Shown: positions 21,206-27,339 of the stretch, in pieces | Position numbering within the stretch: the stretch's first letter is position 1 | Layout: each line of letters starts with the position of its first letter | DNA from: Bacteriovoracaceae bacterium | GTDB taxonomy: Bacteria > Bdellovibrionota > Bacteriovoracia > Bacteriovoracales > Bacteriovoracaceae | Length of the DNA: 27,339 bases | Assembly: GCA_023151145.1 (NCBI GenBank) | Contig: JAKLJM010000010.1 | Span: 1 to 27,339, forward strand | Reading direction: 5' to 3' | The notes under the pieces: model-generated | What the model was told of the DNA's origin: nothing | Seen by the model: the letters and a program-made list of their open reading frames with translations, nothing else | Databases searched by the model: none | Program-made: the position numbers and the translations under genes

Positions 21206-22153
21206 ATGGCCAAAAAATTAGCATTAGGAAAAGGTATTGCATCACTTTTACAAGATACTTCTACACCACAATCAGTGGTAATGAATGCTTATCAAAATTT
21301 AAAGGATGAAGAAAATAATTCAGTAACAGAAAGAATAGTTGAAAAAGAAGTTGTGAAAATTGAACACTCACCTCTTATGGTGCATGTTGAAGCAATCAAA
21401 ACAAATCCAGATCAGCCAAGAAAAATATTTAAAGAAAAAGAACTGGAAGAACTAGCAGAATCAATCAAAGAAAACGGCATTCTTCAACCACTTGTCGTTG
21501 TAGAAATTGAAGATGGTCTTTTTGAATTAGTTGCAGGTGAAAGAAGATTAAGAGCAGCTAAAAAAATTGGTATGGACCAAGTTCCCGTCATCGTAAAACG
21601 TGCGACAGATAAAGAAAAAGCAATCTACTCAATCATTGAAAATATTCAACGTTCAGATTTAAATTGTGTGGAAGAAGCGCTTGCTTACTACAAATTAATG
21701 AACGAATACAAACTTACTCAAGAAGAAGTGGCCAAGAAACTTGGAAAAGAACGTTCATCAATCGCAAATTTCCTTCGTATTTTAAACCTTCCTAGACCGA
21801 TTATAGAGCTTTTACAGAAAGAAGCCTTATCATTTGGGCATGCGAAGATTTTAGCGGCTGTAAAAGAGCGTGAAGAGGCAATTCGTTTTGCTAATATCGC
21901 CGTTGAAGCAAATTGGTCAGTACGTGAGCTTGAAAAAGCCATGAAGCAAAAGAGTAAAACACTCGGAGAAAAGGAACCTTCAAAAAATCCATTTTTCGAG
22001 GAAAAACTTGATCAATTTAGAAAATCATTAGAACAAAAAACAGGATTTCACTATGCTTTAAATTCTGGAAAAAATGGATCAGGTACTATAACGATCAAAT
22101 TTAACAATGAAGCAGAATTTAACGATATTTACGAGTTTTTATTATCGAAATAG
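21206..22153 (+). CDS. parB: ParB (Spo0J-type) centromere-binding protein
   Basis: ParB binds parS and spreads as a CTP-gated clamp, recruiting ParA and SMC. The 315 residues start with the common KKLALGKGIASLLQD. The CTPase/N-terminal domain shows IKTNPDQPRKIF, SIKENGILQPLVV and GERRLRAA (111-118), followed by ENIQRSDLN (145-153). A helix-turn-helix follows at about 170-193 (LTQEEVAKKLGKERSSIANFL), and then a C-terminal dimerisation region. AGAGG precedes the ATG. The two parS sites at 17770 and 20214 are its likely targets. A terminator built from the palindromic motif follows the gene. Confidence 0.97.
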   Translation: MAKKLALGKGIASLLQDTSTPQSVVMNAYQNLKDEENNSVTERIVEKEVVKIEHSPLMVHVEAIKTNPDQPRKIFKEKELEELAESIKENGILQPLVVVEIEDGLFELVAGERRLRAAKKIGMDQVPVIVKRATDKEKAIYSIIENIQRSDLNCVEEALAYYKLMNEYKLTQEEVAKKLGKERSSIANFLRILNLPRPIIELLQKEALSFGHAKILAAVKEREEAIRFANIAVEANWSVRELEKAMKQKSKTLGEKEPSKNPFFEEKLDQFRKSLEQKTGFHYALNSGKNGSGTITIKFNNEAEFNDIYEFLLSK

Positions 22154-22174
22154 AATAGAAGTATCTTTAAAAAA

Positions 22175-22217
22175 TGGTCCTATAGAACCACTTTAAACCG
22201 GTTCTATAGGACTTTTT
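22175..22217 (+). terminator. Intrinsic terminator after parB, built from an inverted pair of the 16-bp motif
   Basis: GTCCTATAGAACC (22177-22189) pairs over 13 bp with GGTTCTATAGGAC (22200-22212), with a 10-base loop, and is followed by TTTTT. The first arm sits inside a full TGGTCCTATAGAACCA (22175-22190), the mnmE array unit. The second is a reverse copy with changed outermost bases. An A6 run precedes the stem, so it may also work on the other strand. Confidence 0.92.
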
Positions 22218-22237
22218 CGTTTTGAAAGGGAATTCTT

Positions 22238-22591
22238 ATGAAAACAAAAAATGAAATTTCGGCCGTTATTGAAGAGGGCTGTAAATTTGAAGGAAATCTC
22301 TCTTTTAACGGCACTGCACGAATTGCAGGGGTGGTTAATGGAAGTATTTTCTCAAATGATACTATCGTCATTTCAGAAGGTGCGATGATTAACGCAGACG
22401 TTAGTGCAAACATCATCATTATCGCTGGTTCTGTAAAAGGAAACATCAAAGCGAGTTCAAGGGTTGAAATTTTAAAGCCTGCAAGATTTGAAGGAACGAT
22501 TACAACGCCAAGCCTCATCGTGGAAGAAGGTGTTATATTCCATGGAACAACAAAAATGCGCGACAAAAAAAGCCCTAACGCGAGTGTCTAA
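22238..22591 (+). CDS. Bactofilin (polymer-forming cytoskeletal protein)
   Basis: Bactofilins form nucleotide-free filaments of right-handed beta-helices that scaffold cell-wall enzymes or chromosome-partitioning proteins. The 117 residues show the DUF583 pattern of short beta repeats: EEGCKFEGNLSFNGTARIAGVVNGSI in parts, ISEGAMINADVSANIIIIAGSVKGNI, then ARFEGTITTPSLIVEEGVIFHG. There are short polar tails at both ends and no transmembrane segment. GGGAA precedes the ATG. The position directly after parB resembles Myxococcus, where bactofilins organise ParAB and parS at the poles, so a role in origin positioning is a reasonable inference. A terminator separates it from parB, so it may have its own promoter or receive read-through. 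Confidence 0.93.
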   Translation: MKTKNEISAVIEEGCKFEGNLSFNGTARIAGVVNGSIFSNDTIVISEGAMINADVSANIIIIAGSVKGNIKASSRVEILKPARFEGTITTPSLIVEEGVIFHGTTKMRDKKSPNASV

Positions 22592-22639
22592 TAAATTAAT
22601 TTCTTTTAGTGTTCGCTCTTGAAATTGTCTTAAATTATC

Positions 22640-22668
22640 TTGACGTTATCCACTTAAAACCATATTCA
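22640..22668 (+). promoter_or_regulatory. Candidate promoter of the atpF'-F-H-A-G-D operon with an internal DnaA-box-like 9-mer
   Basis: TTGACG (22640-22645) and TATTCA (22663-22668) are separated by exactly 17 bases, 62 bases before the first ATG. The spacer begins with TTATCCACT (22646-22654), which matches the DnaA box at 8 of 9 positions. That raises possible control by DnaA. Confidence 0.6.
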
Positions 22669-22670
22669 TA

Positions 22671-22690
22671 GAGGGTATTTTTATACCCTC
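22671..22690 (+). other. Perfect 8-bp hairpin at the predicted atp transcript start
   Basis: GAGGGTAT and ATACCCTC flank a TTTT loop. The hairpin starts two bases after the predicted -10 box, so it would form the first bases of the atp mRNA. It could instead be a weak terminator for bactofilin; the T-tract after it (TAAATTTTTAA) is imperfect. Confidence 0.65.
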
Positions 22691-22729
22691 TAAATTTTTA
22701 ACTTTCTCATAACGGAGAACAAGTAGCTT

Positions 22730-23173
22730 ATGGATGCCATCCTCAGTATTTTCCAGTCTCTGGGCGTAGATCAAACCGTATTTGTTCAATTTGCATCTGT
22801 GATCGTTATTTTCGCGATTCTATCTTGCGTTTTATTTCCAAAAGTAAAAGAAGTATTAGAATTAAGAGAAAGCAAAACGACAAAACTAGATGGCAATGCC
22901 AACAATCTTTATAAAAAAGCAGAAGAAGTTTCAGCTCAATATAAAAGTGTCATCGAAAAAACACACCAAGAATCACAAGCATCAGCAACTAAGAAAAAAT
23001 CAGAATTAACGGATTCAGAAAAAACTCAACTGAAAAAAACTGAAGAAGAAATTCAAAAAGATTATGAAGCGAAAAAAGCACTAGTGTTAAAAGAAATTGA
23101 TTCAAAAAAATCAAATGTGCTTGCTGAAGCTGATCAGTTATCAAAAACACTCTTAGAAAAATTAACAAAATAA
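22730..23173 (+). CDS. ATP synthase F0 subunit b' (peripheral stalk)
   Basis: Subunit b' pairs with b to form the peripheral stalk holding alpha3beta3 against rotation. The 147 residues have one transmembrane segment (about 17-37, FVQFASVIVIFAILSCVLF) followed by a long, highly charged coiled coil rich in Lys, Glu, Gln and Ser. No signal peptide is evident, unlike the next gene. Having two consecutive b-type genes before atpH marks a b/b' heterodimer. GGAG lies 12 bases upstream of the ATG, a rather long spacing. The stop is 11 bases before the atpF start. Confidence 0.85.
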   Translation: MDAILSIFQSLGVDQTVFVQFASVIVIFAILSCVLFPKVKEVLELRESKTTKLDGNANNLYKKAEEVSAQYKSVIEKTHQESQASATKKKSELTDSEKTQLKKTEEEIQKDYEAKKALVLKEIDSKKSNVLAEADQLSKTLLEKLTK

Positions 23174-23184
23174 AAAGGTACACC

Positions 23185-23715
23185 GTGAATAAAATGTTAA
23201 AGTTTCTTTCTTTAATGATTATCTCAACTTCTGCATACGCTGCTGGAACTGGTGGCATTTCAGATTTAATCGCTCCTGCAGTGAACTTTGCCATTTTCTT
23301 TGGCATTCTTTACTTTGCACTTAAAGTAAAAATCGTAGATCACTTCAATAGCTTAGCAGACGATGTTAGATCAATGATGGATTCAGCAGCTGCAAAAAAC
23401 AAAGATGCAGAAAAAAAATTAGCTGAATATGAAAATAAAATGAAGAACATCGATTCTGAAACAGCAAAAATCAAAAATGAATACGATGCAGATTTTCAAA
23501 AGTTCCAAGTCTCACTCAAGGAAGAAACAAAAACAACAATTGCAAGAATGCATAGAGATGTTGAAAACAAACTCACAAGTGAAAAAGCAGTTTTAGTTGA
23601 AGAATTAAATAAAGAATTAGTTGAAAGCGTTATCGCCAAAACGAAGTCTGTTTTAGATTCAAATGCTGAAACTAAAAAGCAAGCAACAAATAAACTTATT
23701 TCTGAAGTTAGATAG
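23185..23715 (+). CDS. atpF: ATP synthase F0 subunit b, with signal-peptide-like N-terminus
   Basis: The second stalk subunit. The GTG at 23185 is preferred over the ATG at 23194 because AAGGT lies five bases upstream. The 176-residue protein begins MNKMLKFLSLMIISTSAYA-AGT. This is a good signal-peptide profile with an AYA cleavage motif near residue 19, and a second transmembrane segment follows at about 30-47 (APAVNFAIFFGILYFALKV). The rest is a charged coiled coil to the C-terminus (KLISEVR). If the signal is cleaved, the mature b would have a short periplasmic N-terminus. It is followed by atpH after eight bases. Confidence 0.93.
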   Translation: MNKMLKFLSLMIISTSAYAAGTGGISDLIAPAVNFAIFFGILYFALKVKIVDHFNSLADDVRSMMDSAAAKNKDAEKKLAEYENKMKNIDSETAKIKNEYDADFQKFQVSLKEETKTTIARMHRDVENKLTSEKAVLVEELNKELVESVIAKTKSVLDSNAETKKQATNKLISEVR

Positions 23716-23723
23716 GTAGATAA

Positions 23724-24263
23724 ATGAAAGAAAGTATTATTGCAAAAGCATACGCCCAATCGATTGTTGATTTAACAACAGAAACAAAAACAGATTTAAT
23801 CGGTGAACTGACAACGTTAACTGAATTGATCAATAACAATAATGATTTTGAAACAGTTCTTTTTATGGACTCTTTTACAATCGAAGAGAAATCTAGTGTT
23901 GTTGAAGCTGTTTGTGATAAAGCAAAATTTTCAGCATTAACAAAAAACTTAATGTTGTTTTTATTAAATGAAAAAAGAATTGGTCTTTTCCCAATGATTT
24001 TTAAGAACGTTATTGTCATCGATGATCACAATAAAGGTTTCTTAAGAGGAACAATTGAAGGATCTGAAGAATCAATTCCTGAAGATGTAAAAAATAAATT
24101 AATTAGTTATTTAAAATCAAAACTAGGTAAAGAACCAAAGCTTGAATATTCAAAATCTAAAACATTAACTGCTGGATACAGAGTGACTGTTGAAGATTTA
24201 CAATTGGATGCAACGGTAGATCATCAGTTAGATATTTTTAAAGAAAGTGTACTAAATAAATAA
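23724..24263 (+). CDS. atpH: ATP synthase F1 subunit delta
   Basis: Delta (OSCP equivalent) joins the peripheral stalk to the top of the alpha3beta3 head. The 179-residue length is typical. It shows the usual IAKAYAQSIVDL start, a helical N-terminal domain, the central FLLNEKRIGLFPMIFKNV element, and the C-terminal part with a glycine-centred TAGYRVTVEDLQLDATVDHQLD, which is the diagnostic G-G-x-x--I-x-D-D-x--D-x-S region in a divergent form. AGGT precedes the ATG. Gene order F'-F-H-A-G-D confirms the call. Confidence 0.95.
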   Translation: MKESIIAKAYAQSIVDLTTETKTDLIGELTTLTELINNNNDFETVLFMDSFTIEEKSSVVEAVCDKAKFSALTKNLMLFLLNEKRIGLFPMIFKNVIVIDDHNKGFLRGTIEGSEESIPEDVKNKLISYLKSKLGKEPKLEYSKSKTLTAGYRVTVEDLQLDATVDHQLDIFKESVLNK

Positions 24264-24291
24264 TTTGTGACCATTCTGTAAGAGGTAAAAA

Positions 24292-25800
24292 ATGGCAATG
24301 AATCCAGAAGAGATTACAAGTATCATTAAAGAGAGAATCTCTAATTTTCAAACAAGATTACAGGTTGATGAAGTTGGTACTGTATTAACAGTAGGTGACG
24401 GTATCGCACGTGTTTTCGGTCTAAAGAACGTAATGTCGGGTGAGCTTGTAGAATTTGCTACAGGAACAAAAGGGATGGTTCTTAACCTTGAAACAAATAA
24501 CGTTGGTATCGCGATTCTTGGTGACGATATCGGAATTAAAGAAGGAACAACTGTAAAGAGAACTGAAAAAGTAGTTTCTGTTCCAGTTGGTGATGCTCTT
24601 TTAGGCCGTGTTGTTAACGCAATCGGTGAGCCAATCGACGGATTAGGTGAAATTAAATCTGATAAGACAAGAGCAGTTGAAATCAAAGCTGTTGGTATCT
24701 TAGGAAGAAAATCAGTTCACGAACCAATGCAAACAGGTCTAAAGGCAATCGATTCAATGATTCCTATTGGCCGTGGTCAGCGCGAGCTTATCATTGGTGA
24801 TAGAAAAACAGGTAAAACAGCAATTGCAATCGACACCATCATTAACCAAAAAGGGAAAGATGTTGTTTGTATTTACGTAGCTGTTGGACAAAAACAATCT
24901 ACAGTAAGACAAGTTCAGCAAAAATTAAAAGATGCTGGAGCTCTTGATTATACAATCATCGTTTCTGCTACAGCTTCGATGACAGCACCACTTCAATTCT
25001 TAGCACCATATACTGGAGCTACGATGGGTGAGTACTACAGAGACAGTGGAAAGCACGCTCTTATCGTATATGATGACTTAACAAAACAAGCACAAGCCTA
25101 TCGTCAAATGTCACTTCTTCTTCGTCGTCCTCCGGGCCGTGAAGCTTTCCCTGGTGACGTATTTTATCTTCACTCAAGACTTCTTGAGCGTGCAGCTAAA
25201 TTATCAGACGACCTAGGTGCAGGATCGATGACAGCTCTTCCGGTTATTGAAACTCAGGAAGGAGACGTTTCGGCTTATATTCCTACAAACGTAATTTCAA
25301 TTACAGACGGTCAGATTTATCTTGAATCAGATTTATTCAACTCTGGTATTCGTCCAGCGGTAAACGTTGGTCTTTCAGTATCAAGAGTAGGTGGATCTGC
25401 TCAAATTAAAGCAATGAAAAAAGTTGCTGGTACTCTTCGTCTTGACCTTGCTCAGTATCGTGAACTTGCAGCTTTCGCGGCTTTCGGTTCAGATCTTGAT
25501 GAAGCAACAAAAAGACAGCTTAATAGAGGGGAGAGATTAGTTGAACTTCTAAAGCAAGACCAGTACGCACCGGTTGAAGTCGTTGATCAAGTAATCGCAA
25601 TCTTGGCTGCAACAAAAGGTTTATTTGACGTAGTACCTACGGCAAAAATTAGAAATGCAGAAAAAGATCTTCTTGAATATTTATACGCTAGACATGGCCA
25701 AATGATGGCAGACATTAAGGCTGCTAAAGAAATCAAAGGCGATGTTGAACCGAAGCTTTTAGATGCTATTAAAGAATTTTTAGCAACTAAAAAATATTAA
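24292..25800 (+). CDS. atpA: ATP synthase F1 subunit alpha
   Basis: Alpha is the regulatory nucleotide-binding subunit of F1. The 502 residues match the family in length. Visible motifs are the N-terminal beta-barrel onset (VGTVLTVGDGIARVFGL), the Walker A GDRKTGKT (169-176), ALIVYDDLTKQAQAYRQMSLLLRRPPGREAFPGD in parts, and the PAVNVGLSVSRVGGSAQ arginine-finger region. The start codon follows AGAGGT by six bases. Codon use appears more regular than in neighbouring genes, as expected for high expression. No anomalies seen. Confidence 0.98.
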   Translation: MAMNPEEITSIIKERISNFQTRLQVDEVGTVLTVGDGIARVFGLKNVMSGELVEFATGTKGMVLNLETNNVGIAILGDDIGIKEGTTVKRTEKVVSVPVGDALLGRVVNAIGEPIDGLGEIKSDKTRAVEIKAVGILGRKSVHEPMQTGLKAIDSMIPIGRGQRELIIGDRKTGKTAIAIDTIINQKGKDVVCIYVAVGQKQSTVRQVQQKLKDAGALDYTIIVSATASMTAPLQFLAPYTGATMGEYYRDSGKHALIVYDDLTKQAQAYRQMSLLLRRPPGREAFPGDVFYLHSRLLERAAKLSDDLGAGSMTALPVIETQEGDVSAYIPTNVISITDGQIYLESDLFNSGIRPAVNVGLSVSRVGGSAQIKAMKKVAGTLRLDLAQYRELAAFAAFGSDLDEATKRQLNRGERLVELLKQDQYAPVEVVDQVIAILAATKGLFDVVPTAKIRNAEKDLLEYLYARHGQMMADIKAAKEIKGDVEPKLLDAIKEFLATKKY

Positions 25801-25827
25801 TCAAGAATAAGTAAATAGGACCCAGAA

Positions 25828-26700
25828 ATGGCAAATATTAAAGAGCTTAAAAAGAAAATCAAAAGTACCAAAAGTACTTTGAAAATTACGCAAGCTATGA
25901 AGCTCGTTTCTGCGGCTAAACTTGCAAAAGCTCAACAAAATATTCTTAACTCGCGCCCATACGCGCAGGAACTAGAAGAAACAATTAAGGTTGTTTCAGC
26001 ACTAGCTCAGGGTTATGACCATGAGTACTTACATGAGAAGAAAGAAAATAAAAAAACAGTTCTTCTTGTGATCTCATCAGATAAAGGTCTGTGCGGAAGC
26101 TACAATTCGCAATTAGCGAAAAAAGTTAAGCGTACACTTGAAGAGTCTGGTGATGATGTTAAGTGCTTTTTCATTGGAAAAAAGGTGAGAGACCTTCTTT
26201 CAAATGAATCAACAAATAAAGGCAAGACTTATAAGTTTACTAAAGTCGAACCATCATTTGTTGAAATGGAACAAATTGGCGTTGAACTTTCTGAAATGTT
26301 TAAGACCGGAGAAGTAGGCAAAGTCTTAGTTGCATACAACGTTTTCCAATCAGCAATCGCTTTTACTCCAACAGTAAAACAATTGCTTCCGATAGCGTTA
26401 GATCAATCTAAGAAAGAAGAATTAAAAGAGAAATTTCCGTTTGATTTTAAGTATGAACCAAATCCAACAGAAATTTTGAATACATTAATTCCTCAAGCCT
26501 ATATTTCATCACTCTATACTAGCCTTTTAGATGCAATTGCAGCTGAACACGGCTCACGTATGAGTGCAATGGATAGTGCTTCTGGTAACTGTAAGAAAGC
26601 AATTAAAACATTAACAATTAAGATGAATAAACTAAGACAGGCGGCAATTACAACTGAGTTAATCGAAGTTGTATCTGGTGCTGAGTCTTTGAATGGCTAA
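25828..26700 (+). CDS. atpG: ATP synthase F1 subunit gamma
   Basis: Gamma is the central rotor shaft of F1. The 290 residues show the conserved N-terminal coiled coil (KELKKKIKSTKSTLKITQAMKLVSAAKLAKAQ in parts), the SSDKGLCGSYN element, and the C-terminal helix SRMSAMDSASGNCKKAIKTL followed by a MNKLRQAAITTELIEVVSGAESL end. These are the two segments that interlock in the shaft. AGGA lies upstream of the ATG. atpD begins ten bases after the stop. Nothing unusual is seen. Confidence 0.98.
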   Translation: MANIKELKKKIKSTKSTLKITQAMKLVSAAKLAKAQQNILNSRPYAQELEETIKVVSALAQGYDHEYLHEKKENKKTVLLVISSDKGLCGSYNSQLAKKVKRTLEESGDDVKCFFIGKKVRDLLSNESTNKGKTYKFTKVEPSFVEMEQIGVELSEMFKTGEVGKVLVAYNVFQSAIAFTPTVKQLLPIALDQSKKEELKEKFPFDFKYEPNPTEILNTLIPQAYISSLYTSLLDAIAAEHGSRMSAMDSASGNCKKAIKTLTIKMNKLRQAAITTELIEVVSGAESLNG

Positions 26701-26710
26701 GGGGACAATA

Positions 26711-27339
26711 ATGGCTGGAGAAGTATACGGAGTTGTCAAACAAGTAATGGGGCCAGTTTTGGACGTGGAATTTCCGAATGGAAAAATTCCTGCGATCTAT
26801 AACGCTCTAAAATTAACAAACAAGCTCATCAACAATCAAGAGTGGAACCTAGTGGTAGAAGTTGCTGCACACTTAGGTGACAACGTAGTTCGTTGTATCG
26901 CAATGGACTCTACTGAAGGTCTATCACGCGGACTAAAAGTTCTTGATACTGGTAAAGCAATTCAAGCACCAGTAGGTAGAGAATGTCTTGGACGTATCGT
27001 TAACGTTACGGGAGACCCAATCGATGAGAAAGGGCCAATCGGAGCGAAAAAATCATACGATATCCATAGATCAGCTCCATCTTTTGATAAGCAATCTACA
27101 AAATTAGAGCAGTTCTATACAGGGATCAAAGTTATTGACCTTCTTGCTCCTTACGTTCGTGGTGGTAAGATCGGTCTTTTCGGTGGTGCCGGTGTAGGTA
27201 AGACGGTTCTAATTCAGGAATTAATTAACAACATCGCAACTCAACACGGTGGTTTCTCTGTATTCGCCGGAGTTGGAGAGCGTACTCGTGAAGGTAACGA
27301 TCTTTATCACGAAATGAGTGATTCAGGCGTTATTGATAA
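26711..27339 (+). CDS. atpD: ATP synthase F1 subunit beta (3' truncated at the window edge)
   Basis: Beta carries the catalytic nucleotide sites. The first 209 codons are present and open to the last base. They show GEVYGVVKQVMGPVLDVEF, the Walker A GGAGVGKT (158-165), and GERTREGNDLYHEM with the catalytic Glu190. AGGGG lies upstream of the ATG. atpC (epsilon) should follow outside the window. Confidence 0.97.
   Translation, partial: MAGEVYGVVKQVMGPVLDVEFPNGKIPAIYNALKLTNKLINNQEWNLVVEVAAHLGDNVVRCIAMDSTEGLSRGLKVLDTGKAIQAPVGRECLGRIVNVTGDPIDEKGPIGAKKSYDIHRSAPSFDKQSTKLEQFYTGIKVIDLLAPYVRGGKIGLFGGAGVGKTVLIQELINNIATQHGGFSVFAGVGERTREGNDLYHEMSDSGVID

Noticed and set aside
22204..22566. 120-codon - strand frame over the bactofilin gene
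   Set aside because: It is a shadow of the bactofilin beta-repeat coding sequence and has no SD or family features.

Overview
This AT-rich window spans a chromosomal replication-origin region. The likely source is a predatory or related member of the Bdellovibrionota (Bacteriovorax/Halobacteriovorax-like). That placement is an inference from four things: low GC, the dnaA/rpmH and gyrB-recF-dnaN arrangement, parAB followed by a bactofilin gene, and an F-type ATP synthase with separate b and b' subunits. No tRNA, rRNA, transposase or CRISPR array was seen.

Layout. (1) Positions 1-1712, + strand: the 3' end of uvrA, a SpoU/TrmH-type RNA methyltransferase gene broken by an internal deletion plus frameshift, and a small secreted protein with four Cys-rich repeats. 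A bidirectional terminator closes this block. (2) Positions 1796-11403, - strand, read away from oriC: dnaN, recF, gyrB, gyrA, a TPR lipoprotein gene, two small membrane proteins (AtpZ/AtpI-like), atpB and atpE. (3) Positions 11404-11993: oriC, with many DnaA-box-like 9-mers in three sequence classes and an AT-rich stretch. (4) dnaA, - strand, ending in an intrinsic terminator at the oriC edge. (5) Positions 13803-22153, + strand: rpmH, rnpA, yidD, yidC, mnmE, mnmG (split into two ORFs), rsmG, parA, parB. Two identical parS-type sites lie here, one at the mnmG start and one in the 3' end of rsmG. (6) Bactofilin gene, then atpF', atpF, atpH, atpA, atpG and the start of atpD, which runs off the window.

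How the genes work together: DnaA, DnaN, gyrase and RecF serve replication at oriC. ParA, ParB and parS, probably with bactofilin, position the origin. RpmH, RnpA, YidD and YidC serve the ribosome, RNA processing and membrane insertion, and YidC also inserts F0 subunits. MnmE and MnmG modify the tRNA wobble uridine and RsmG methylates 16S rRNA. The ATP synthase is split into an F0 a/c block on one arm and a b'/b/delta/alpha/gamma/beta block on the other.

The most unusual feature is a 16-bp near-palindrome, TGGTCCTATAGAACCA. It occurs ten times at an exact 30-bp period inside mnmE, coding for a GPIEP decapeptide repeat. It occurs once more in reverse orientation near the mnmE 5' end. A further inverted pair forms the intrinsic terminator after parB. 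The motif keeps the same bases whatever it encodes, which suggests a DNA-level function near the origin and centromere. Other oddities are the split mnmG, a degenerate G4 motif in MnmE, resistance-type residues in GyrA, signal-peptide-like N-termini on all three F0 subunits a, b and c, and a gyrA terminator that doubles as lipoprotein signal-peptide coding sequence.
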